IMG/VR virus record: IMGVR_UViG_3300024346_000194
Location: 1-38,814 of that record
Reading direction: 5' to 3' (one strand)
Source: a virus
Length of the DNA: 38,814 nt
Below, in pieces: positions 33,373 to 38,814 of this stretch. The position numbers and the translations under genes were made by a program. The notes under the pieces were generated by a model. The model made no database searches. It was not told the origin of the DNA and was given only the letters and a program-made list of their open reading frames with translations. Numbering within the stretch: the first letter of the stretch is position 1; each line of letters opens with the position of its first letter.

Positions 33373-35078
33373 GGCATTGGCTCATCGCTAGACATAGGCT
33401 CGTGAGGTATAAAACAACCAGATTTTGGCTCCCATTTAAAGTGTGCTTCAGCTCCGTTTTCACCGAGGTTTTGAAACTTAACTTTTAATACTTTAGCCTT
33501 TACAGTTTTCTCTTCATAATTTCTATGAACTAATATACCATGATAGCTAGCATCATACCATTCACCACCACCTTTTATATTATACATTGACGGTTCTTCA
33601 ATTTTACCTTCTTTGTCTTTGTACATTTTTGTAGGGTGAGCTACTATAAAAACTAGTACATCAAACTTTTTTGCAAATATTTCTATTTTAGTTAAATACT
33701 CCATTGTATAACGGTTAACGTCTTCTGTTTTACAGTCAACATCTCTTACTTTATTAAATGGATCAATAACTAAACATTTAATACCTTTACGTTTAACTAG
33801 CTCAGCACCTTTTCGTAATACCGATTCTAATGTATAACGTTCCATATCAATATGAAAATAATTACTATTACAATGATCAGCTATTTTATTCCATTTTTCA
33901 CCATGTATATCTGAAGCTGATGGCATACCTTGCCAAGTCTTTCTCATTAATTTGTGAGCATGTAAATACGTTGGCGCATTCTCTGGTGACGCAAAAGCAG
34001 TCTTCCAACCGTAGTTACGGTTATATCCGACAACCATTTGATCAACAAAGTCTGATTTCCCGCTACTAGGTATACCAGTGACCGTAATAAATTGACCGGT
34101 ATAAGTAGAAAATATGTCATCAAAATTCTCAAGGCCAACTTGATATCCCTTCTTAAAGCCATTACGAACAAAGTCAGTAACTTCATCTTCAATATCTCTG
34201 AATGTCGTAACATTTTCCAACGGTACGGGTCTCGCTCCGGTAATACGCTCTGCCAGTTTTTCTTTGCCATGTTTTTGTAAGTATTCATTAGCATCCTTGC
34301 AATCATCAAACGATGCTAAGTAACAAACCTCAGCTCCAAGCCTACGGACTAATTCTGATTGTAATGCTTGCCCTGCTTCATCTGAATCAACTGCTAATAT
34401 TATTTTTTCTTTATCTTCAAAATAATCTATACAATTATCAAGATAGTCAAGGTTGTTAGAATTTAACGTGGCACCATTAGGTACGGATATAACATTTGGT
34501 ATACCTGCTTCGTGTAAAGCTAACACGTCCATTTCGCCTTCAGTTATAATACAATATTCATAACCTACTATGCTATTTATATTATAGAATACTTTTTCAG
34601 CACCCTTATATAATTTAAAGTTCTTTCTGCCATCGCGATACTTAATATTAATAAGTTGATCACCCATGAAATAGTTAAACTTTATAGCGTTCTCGGTTTT
34701 ACCGGTCTGAGGCATATACTCAGAGCCTTGAGTAACTTTACAGTCAAGCAAGGTCTCTGGTGATATCCCTCTAGTTTCAAACCATTTCAATACTTTGTCA
34801 TCTGCTAGTTCCGGATATTCAGGATCTGGTTGTACAGGTCTAGCGTATTCTTTTTCACTAGCTCCTTTACGTTGATAACTATGTAACTGAAATGAAGTGT
34901 TACAATTATGACAAGTTCCGAGACCACGTTCCCAATCATAAGACGCGCATTTTGCCTTTTGATTTTTAGGTTTTCTATCGTGAGAACATAAAGGGCATAT
35001 ACCCTGTTTCTTACCCTCTTCAAGCTTATATTGATTGAAATCATCAATCAAGAATCCATTGATCTCTGTTGTCTGCAT
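33363..35078 (-). CDS. Primase-helicase (T7 gp4/Twinkle-like)
   Basis: Unwinds DNA and primes lagging-strand synthesis. The 571-aa protein has, in order: a zinc-binding domain with C28, C31, C56 and C59 (GICPLCSHD, GTCHNCN); a Toprim primase domain with E180 (ITEGEMDVLAL) and D231/D233 (ILAVDSDEAGQAL); and a RecA-like helicase with Walker A at 335-342 (GIPSSGKS), acidic CLVIDPFNKV and VLVFIVAHPTKM, plus GGGEWYDASYHGILVHR near the arginine-finger region. The length equals T7 gp4 (566 aa). No DNA polymerase gene is in the window to pair with it. A 70-base intergenic segment with a palindrome and hairpin lies directly upstream. Primer synthesis activity is likely but not certain from motifs. Confidence 0.92.
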   Translation of the reverse strand: MQTTEINGFLIDDFNQYKLEEGKKQGICPLCSHDRKPKNQKAKCASYDWERGLGTCHNCNTSFQLHSYQRKGASEKEYARPVQPDPEYPELADDKVLKWFETRGISPETLLDCKVTQGSEYMPQTGKTENAIKFNYFMGDQLINIKYRDGRKNFKLYKGAEKVFYNINSIVGYEYCIITEGEMDVLALHEAGIPNVISVPNGATLNSNNLDYLDNCIDYFEDKEKIILAVDSDEAGQALQSELVRRLGAEVCYLASFDDCKDANEYLQKHGKEKLAERITGARPVPLENVTTFRDIEDEVTDFVRNGFKKGYQVGLENFDDIFSTYTGQFITVTGIPSSGKSDFVDQMVVGYNRNYGWKTAFASPENAPTYLHAHKLMRKTWQGMPSASDIHGEKWNKIADHCNSNYFHIDMERYTLESVLRKGAELVKRKGIKCLVIDPFNKVRDVDCKTEDVNRYTMEYLTKIEIFAKKFDVLVFIVAHPTKMYKDKEGKIEEPSMYNIKGGGEWYDASYHGILVHRNYEEKTVKAKVLKVKFQNLGENGAEAHFKWEPKSGCFIPHEPMSSDEPMPWE

Positions 35079-35090
35079 TTAATTTAATTA

Positions 35091-35130
35091 CATTAATATT
35101 AATGCATACACACGCAAGTGTGTATAGCAT
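35091..35130. promoter_or_regulatory. 14-bp palindrome plus long hairpin upstream of primase-helicase
   Basis: A perfect 14-base palindrome CATTAATATTAATG (35091-35104) overlaps a hairpin: ATGCATACACAC (35102-35113), loop GCAA, then GTGTGTAT-A-GCAT (35118-35130), giving 12 pairs with one bulged A. On the minus-strand transcript it lies between the ssb stop and the primase ATG. No U-run follows on that strand, so it is not a simple terminator. It could be an operator, an mRNA processing site or a replication start element. Confidence 0.6.
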
Positions 35131-35148
35131 AGTTACTTTACATTCGCA

Positions 35149-35457
35149 TTAAAACGGTAAATCGTCATCAACTGTTTTAGGAGCCGCCGCTTGCTGAGGC
35201 TGTCCATCACGTGGAGCTGCACTTACGTTTTCACCGTTAGTCCATACTACTTGAACATTACCTAAATAAGTTTTAGCTGTTTTAGCTTCTCTTTCTTCTT
35301 TGCTTTGACCTATTACTATTGGACCTTGATTTCCAAATTGATCTAAGTCATCGTTTAAAGTTATTACAATAGGTAGGTATTTACCTTTTTTACCTTCAAT
35401 AACCTTTGATTTATCAACATTACTTAAGTTGATACTAGCTTTAATAATACTTGCCAT
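35149..35457 (-). CDS. Single-stranded DNA-binding protein-like
   Basis: The 102-aa protein has an OB-like strand pattern (MASIIKASINLSNVDKSK, KYLPIVITLNDD, GPIVIGQSK, LGNVQVVWTNGENVSA). A disordered Gln/Ala/Pro linker leads to an acidic tip DDDLPF. The DDDLPF end is the diagnostic C-terminal tail by which SSB proteins recruit partners such as helicases and recombinases. It is shorter than bacterial SSB (about 170 aa) and its OB core is too divergent to classify. It lies two bases after the exonuclease gene and before primase-helicase, in a recombination-replication operon, consistent with ssDNA protection. Confidence 0.75.
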   Translation of the reverse strand: MASIIKASINLSNVDKSKVIEGKKGKYLPIVITLNDDLDQFGNQGPIVIGQSKEEREAKTAKTYLGNVQVVWTNGENVSAAPRDGQPQQAAAPKTVDDDLPF

Positions 35458-35459
35458 AA

Positions 35460-36194
35460 TTATAGTGTTTGATTAATAAAATATTGTTGAGGATCAAAAT
35501 CCTCGGATTCATAAAATAATTTGTATTGTTCTACTGCTCTTTCAACTTTATCAGCTCCGCGAGCTAAAAATTCAGGCGAGCAGTCAAATATACCTATTTG
35601 ATGGTTAGATTTGTCTATAGCTATAAATATTAATTCATAACCAAACAAATGCTGATAAATGTAAGCTTGACTATCGTAATTATATTTAGAAGCTGAATAC
35701 TTAAATTTTTGCAAATCAGCTGTTGTTTTTAAATCTATAATTAATTTTTCGTCATGATTAACTATATCCGCTTTACCTTTCCATAATTGACCTTGTAACT
35801 CTGTTATGCCTGGAACTTCATAATCTACATTTATACCTCTTATTAAATCAACACATGCTTGATTACTCATCATCTTATCTATCATTAGTTCTAATTGATC
35901 TACTTCTGACTGTAATAAACACATTTCACCTCCAGATATTTCTTTATACACTTTAGTGTTTCTAGTACTAGCCTCTATTATTTTAAACTTTTTAAGTTTG
36001 TCAGGCTCTAATATAGCTGTGTGAAAATAACCACCAACTAAAAAAGCTGGTATTTGTTTTTGTTCATCTCTAAGACTTAGTGGATTTGTAAGTAATTTCC
36101 CTATATCTGAATTACTTAAATATTGTTTACCAAAATCACCGTAGTAATGCTTATCGTCTTCTAGCTTTTTTAAAGCCGCTTTGTTATTTTTCAT
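35460..36194 (-). CDS. RecE/exonuclease VIII-like PD-(D/E)XK exonuclease
   Basis: The 244-aa nuclease probably resects double-stranded ends so the neighbouring ERF protein can anneal single strands. Residues: H58 in FLVGGYFHTAILEP, D143 in LWKGKADIV, D154 and K156 in LIIDLKTTAD, and Q176 in YDSQAYIY. This is the RecE-like PDDEXK order (H, D, D-x-K, Q). It starts one base before the ERF stop, and SSB follows, so the three form a complete recombination module as in lambdoid Red and RecET-type sets. It is likely also a source of nucleotides from degraded host DNA. Confidence 0.88.
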   Translation of the reverse strand: MKNNKAALKKLEDDKHYYGDFGKQYLSNSDIGKLLTNPLSLRDEQKQIPAFLVGGYFHTAILEPDKLKKFKIIEASTRNTKVYKEISGGEMCLLQSEVDQLELMIDKMMSNQACVDLIRGINVDYEVPGITELQGQLWKGKADIVNHDEKLIIDLKTTADLQKFKYSASKYNYDSQAYIYQHLFGYELIFIAIDKSNHQIGIFDCSPEFLARGADKVERAVEQYKLFYESEDFDPQQYFINQTL

Positions 36195-36758
36195 TTATAA
36201 CGTGTTTGCTGTTAATACTAATTCATCTTCTATTTCTTTAGAAATATTATACTTACCTTTAATAGTTTCTAGTTTGCCACCAGACTTAATATAGTCTATT
36301 GCTTTTTTATATGCAGGATCTTTAGTTGATGTTAAAGTATTTTTAGGTTGTTTTTTAACAGGTACTTTATCGTGATTATTTGTTGCATCACTGTCAGCGG
36401 TATCATCAATTAAAAATAAATTACCTAAAGCGTATTTCTTAGCATAAGAAGATGCTGAGCCAAATTGCTGAGGTGTGTTCATACCTTTTTGATTTAAGTC
36501 TACACCAACTACAGACGTAGCTTCTATTAAAGATTCACCATCTGTAATGGTAGCTGTTGATGTCATGATAGGTAAACCTACTACTTCATCAAGTCTTTCA
36601 TTGATTGTTACTGTAACTCCTAACTCTAATAGAAAGGGTTTTGTTGCTTCGAGAATGTCTTCGGCTGATCTGAAGTTGTACTTGCCGAAAGAATTAAATC
36701 TGCTTTTTTTCGATTTAAACTTTGTTTGGATTGTCGCTAATTTTTCGTTTATGTTCAT
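36195..36758 (-). CDS. erf: ERF-family single-strand annealing recombinase
   Basis: The 187-aa protein has the ERF signature: FNSFGKYNFRSAEDILEATK near the start, VTVTINERLDEVVG and a central TPQQFGSASSYAKKYALGNL followed by FLIDDTADSDATN (residues 96-126). ERF proteins bind single strands and anneal complementary ends, driving circularisation and recombination-dependent replication. The C-terminal 45 residues are basic and helical. It is the first gene of a tight cluster (erf, exonuclease, ssb, primase-helicase), so an 84-base upstream gap probably holds the promoter or operator of that cluster. Confidence 0.9.
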   Translation of the reverse strand: MNINEKLATIQTKFKSKKSRFNSFGKYNFRSAEDILEATKPFLLELGVTVTINERLDEVVGLPIMTSTATITDGESLIEATSVVGVDLNQKGMNTPQQFGSASSYAKKYALGNLFLIDDTADSDATNNHDKVPVKKQPKNTLTSTKDPAYKKAIDYIKSGGKLETIKGKYNISKEIEDELVLTANTL

Positions 36759-36843
36759 TCGTTTGTTTTTAAATTGCTTATTATTATAATTACATGTTTA
36801 TATTATCGTTTACAAAATATACTATATCCGTGAGGTTGTAAAC
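36759..36843 (-). promoter_or_regulatory. Intergenic region between sigma factor and erf with inverted repeat
   Basis: The largest minus-strand gap contains GTTTACAA (36808-36815) and its exact inverse TTGTAAAC (36836-36843) separated by 20 bases, in A/T-rich DNA. The first base of the sigma-factor stop codon (TAG on the minus strand, 36843-36845) is part of the repeat. On the transcribed strand TATATTTTG resembles, but does not exactly match, the flavobacterial -7 element TAnnTTTG. A dimeric repressor or activator site, or a weak terminator for the sigma gene, is plausible. Confidence 0.45.
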
Positions 36844-37601
36844 TACAGAACGTCAAGCACTTGCGAGTGATCAACGCTTTCTATTAATTTATCTATTGCT
36901 TGTTTTTTTATTTCAGAAACTCTTACATATGCGCTGACTCCTTTTATATTTAATTTATTAGCTATTTCGTTTGCTGAATGTTTTTCACAGTCTAAACCAT
37001 ATGACAATCTTAATACGTTATAATGATTTGTTTCTGATCCTAAATGTTTTTGCATTAATCCCATTAAATAAACGTTTAAAAGCTGTATATTATACGGCTC
37101 TGATTTATCTGGTATTTGATATAATAAATTTTCATCATCTGTCTGTGATCTAGCATCTATACTTAAAAATATAGAATTAAAAAACATAGCAACCATTTTT
37201 TTATCTTTAGGATTCTTACGTATTTCATTTTGTTTGTATTCAGGTATTCTTATATCACCTCTTAACATATCTATTTTACGTCTTATTGCTCCTTTTATTC
37301 TTTTACTAAAAAATGATTTTAAAGTTTTTTCTATATCCTCTTTATCAATAAGCATTTCCCAGTCTATTTTATCAACTGCCTTTACTAAAGCCATAGAGCC
37401 TATTTGTAATAAATCTAATATACTTAAAACACCTGAAGCTTGTTGTGATGTAGAAAACTTTCTAGACATGGCTTCAACTAGTGGTAAAAATTTAATAACT
37501 AATTCATCTCTAGTGTAGTAATCATAAAACTTATTTTCTGGCATAGAAGATTTTATATCTTCTTTATATCTAATGTAGTTTTTTATGTTATACTTTTTCA
37601 T
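36843..37601 (-). CDS. Phage sigma-70-family RNA polymerase sigma factor
   Basis: Redirects host RNA polymerase to phage promoters. The 252-aa protein has region 2 at about residues 33-112: FLPLVEAMSRKFS, LSILDLLQIGSMALVKAVDK and FFSKRIKGAIRRKIDMLRGD, matching the core-binding and -10 recognition helices. Residues about 178-240 are region 4-like (NVLRLSYGLDCEKHSANEIA, NKLNIKGVSAYVRVSEIKKQ), with a helix-turn-helix for the -35 side. Region 1 is absent and the linker is short, as in group 3/4 or phage late sigma factors. It overlaps the HTH gene upstream by 14 bases and ends with TAG. The 30-base repeats before two late genes are candidate targets. Confidence 0.88.
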   Translation of the reverse strand: MKKYNIKNYIRYKEDIKSSMPENKFYDYYTRDELVIKFLPLVEAMSRKFSTSQQASGVLSILDLLQIGSMALVKAVDKIDWEMLIDKEDIEKTLKSFFSKRIKGAIRRKIDMLRGDIRIPEYKQNEIRKNPKDKKMVAMFFNSIFLSIDARSQTDDENLLYQIPDKSEPYNIQLLNVYLMGLMQKHLGSETNHYNVLRLSYGLDCEKHSANEIANKLNIKGVSAYVRVSEIKKQAIDKLIESVDHSQVLDVL

Positions 37602-38202
37602 TTAAAATGTTTTTTTCTTTTTTTAATTGTTTATTTATGTTTCTTATTATTGTTCTTTCTGAGCAATTTAATAAACCTGCTACTCTATTCCAAGTTATTT
37701 TTTTACCAAATTCATTCATGTGTATCATACATTGATAAACAGACTCCTTATTTATTTTACTAGATCTACCTGTTAATTTACCTACTATACTCATTTTTTC
37801 ACTAAACGTTAAACCGCTAAAGTCTTTAAATATTATTTTACGTATTTTATTTACAGGTGGTTCACCGCCAATAACAAATACATCGTCTATCATTTCATTT
37901 AGTTTTTTTTCACTTATAAAGAAAGTTACAAAACCATTATCTTTATCTGCTATAAATTCATACACATTTGATGGTAATAAACTATTTTCTTGATTTAAAT
38001 AATATAACACTAAAAAGTGCCACTTTAAAGATTTATAAGTAGTTATTTTAGCTTTACTTTGAAACAACCTATAACATTCATAAGTACCATTTTCATAATA
38101 TTTATATTTATTATTTTCAATAGTTGGTTTATCGTTTATAGGATCTTGACGATACTTTACTTTTCGATCATTCAACCATTTTATGTTTCTTTCATGTGAC
38201 AT
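37588..38202 (-). CDS. HTH protein upstream of sigma factor
   Basis: The 204-aa basic protein ends with a clear helix-turn-helix (KKITWNRVAGLLNCSERTII, then RNINKQLKKEK), residues about 167-195, of the type that recognises DNA through a second helix. The N-terminal part (RKVKYRQDPINDKPTIENN, YYENGTYECYRLF) and the middle (SLKWHFLVLYYLNQENSLLP) are mixed alpha/beta without known motifs. It overlaps the sigma gene by 14 bases, so the two are coupled. It may be a transcription regulator, an anti- or co-sigma factor, or a replication initiator. The overlap with the sigma gene favours regulation. Confidence 0.65.
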   Translation of the reverse strand: MSHERNIKWLNDRKVKYRQDPINDKPTIENNKYKYYENGTYECYRLFQSKAKITTYKSLKWHFLVLYYLNQENSLLPSNVYEFIADKDNGFVTFFISEKKLNEMIDDVFVIGGEPPVNKIRKIIFKDFSGLTFSEKMSIVGKLTGRSSKINKESVYQCMIHMNEFGKKITWNRVAGLLNCSERTIIRNINKQLKKEKNILNEKV

Positions 38203-38327
38203 TAGCGTCTTATTTTATTATCTTTGTTGGCTTTTGTCAGTCTTGGTTTGACAAAATTTTTAATTTTAGTTCTTATTCCAAATAAATCTGTATTTATTAA
38301 GTGCTTGTATGTTTTATATCTACTCAT
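38202..38327 (-). CDS. Very small basic peptide
   Basis: A 41-aa product starts at ATG 38327: SRYKTYKHLINTDLFGIRTK, then IKNFVKPRLTKANKDNKIRR. About a third of the residues are Lys or Arg. The ATG overlaps the stop of the 3D-domain gene and its TAA shares a base with the ATG of the HTH gene (TAATG), so it fits between two coupled genes. It could bind nucleic acid. The position and coupling support coding; the function is unknown. Confidence 0.6.
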   Translation of the reverse strand: MSRYKTYKHLINTDLFGIRTKIKNFVKPRLTKANKDNKIRR

Positions 38328-38655
38328 TTTCTATTTTTATTTTAACGTTATTCCATTTACCTCCTTTTAATTCTTTATTAACTAAAAAGTCTATTCTTTT
38401 TGTCCATCTTTTATTCATGCGATCCTCAACCGTCCATATGCCATCTAATGAACCAGCGCCTTCAATGCATACTTTAGTACCAAAAACAAAACCATGTTGC
38501 TCTAGGTCTCTAGAAACAGCTATCCATCTATGTCCTTGTGGATTTTTTTCGTTTATTTTACTAAGAGAAGCAGTTGTTAAATAATCTGCGTTACATTGCG
38601 ATGGGTCAGCGTGATATATTGTTGCTGTTACTAGTATTGATATTAATATATTCAT
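38320..38655 (-). CDS. Secreted 3D-domain protein, probable peptidoglycan-active
   Basis: The 111-aa protein has a short signal peptide (MNILISILVTATIYHA, cleavage near A16/D17) followed by a 3D double-psi beta-barrel domain: GHRWIAVSRDLEQHGFVFGT with D50, then DGIWTVEDRMNKRWTKRIDF with D78 and D89. Three conserved aspartates define this family, found in MltA-type lytic transglycosylases and stationary-phase survival proteins that act on the cell wall. It may be a periplasmic lytic transglycosylase or wall remodeller. It uses TAG and overlaps the short peptide gene. It sits far from the main lysis genes and on the opposite strand, so it may act early or in host takeover. Confidence 0.8.
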   Translation of the reverse strand: MNILISILVTATIYHADPSQCNADYLTTASLSKINEKNPQGHRWIAVSRDLEQHGFVFGTKVCIEGAGSLDGIWTVEDRMNKRWTKRIDFLVNKELKGGKWNNVKIKIENE

Positions 38656-38814
38656 CTTCTAAGTATTAATTGTTCATCTTTTGCGGCTATTGTGTGTTTT
38701 TCTTGTTCATAATAATTCCAATACGCTGAAATACTGTCGCCATTTACTTTGTATTCATCAGGCATACACTGTGGGGGTTCTGTAAATTCTTGATCTGTAG
38801 GTATATTAGGAGGT
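38652..38814 (-). CDS. Unknown protein, C-terminal part (5' truncated)
   Basis: The frame is open to the window edge and gives at least 53 residues: PPNIPTDQEFTEPPQCMPDE, then YKVNGDSISAYWNYYEQEKH and TIAAKDEQLILRR. Its TGA overlaps the ATG of the 3D-domain gene (ATGA), so the pair are coupled and may work together in the envelope. The Pro-rich start of the visible part and helical end could suit a spanin or lipoprotein-type envelope protein, but the signal sequence is beyond the edge, so this is only a guess. Confidence 0.55.
   Translation of the reverse strand, partial: PPNIPTDQEFTEPPQCMPDEYKVNGDSISAYWNYYEQEKHTIAAKDEQLILRR

Noticed and set aside
1-38814. tRNA genes, CRISPR arrays, integrase and attachment sites, insertion sequences
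   Set aside because: Nothing with a cloverleaf, regular spacer-repeat pattern, recombinase motif or transposase was found by eye; a covariance-model scan would be needed for a firm negative on tRNAs.

Overview
The window is a stretch of a double-stranded DNA phage with a short, podovirus-type tail. The likely host is a Bacteroidota bacterium, most plausibly a marine flavobacterium. The evidence is a low-GC, A/T-rich sequence with strong use of TTA/ATA/AGA codons; a packaging, capsid and tail block built like that of crAss-like phages (large terminase, portal, scaffold, capsid, two ring/collar proteins, large stabilisation proteins, very large internal virion proteins); A-rich gene starts with few Shine-Dalgarno motifs; and a FISUMP domain, a family typical of Bacteroidetes and Fibrobacteres. 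No integrase, repressor, tRNA gene or CRISPR array was seen, so a lytic life style is inferred. Both ends cut through genes (terminase on the left, an unknown gene on the right), so the genome continues outside. No DNA polymerase is present here.

Layout. Bases 1-27268 (plus strand) are the late region: terminase, portal, scaffold, major capsid protein, a head-associated protein, two ring/collar proteins, a stabilisation/fibre gene interrupted by an in-frame TAA, a second stabilisation protein, an acetyltransferase-like protein, three internal virion proteins (the last 2452 aa with an HEFLH zincin motif), then an amidase endolysin, a holin-like membrane peptide and a small coiled protein. A strong bidirectional terminator at 27320-27350 separates this from the minus-strand arm (27356-38814). 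Read in transcription order (right to left) that arm holds an unknown partial gene, a secreted 3D-domain protein, a 41-aa peptide, an HTH protein, a sigma-70-like factor, then ERF recombinase, RecE-like exonuclease, an SSB-like protein, a primase-helicase, a nucleotide-metabolism cassette and small membrane proteins.

The genes suggest the usual programme: a phage sigma factor and HTH protein probably switch transcription; ERF, exonuclease, SSB and primase-helicase replicate and recombine DNA; class I ribonucleotide reductase supplies deoxynucleotides; and the late block builds and releases virions. The most interesting segment is 30984-33140. It holds a thymidylate-synthase-fold enzyme with the Asp that marks T4 dCMP hydroxymethylase, a GIY-YIG nuclease fused to a MazG pyrophosphohydrolase, a second MazG-like protein and a PD-(D/E)XK nuclease. 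By analogy with T4 gp42, gp56 and endonuclease II this could be a compact cytosine-replacement and host-DNA-degradation cassette. That is a hypothesis.
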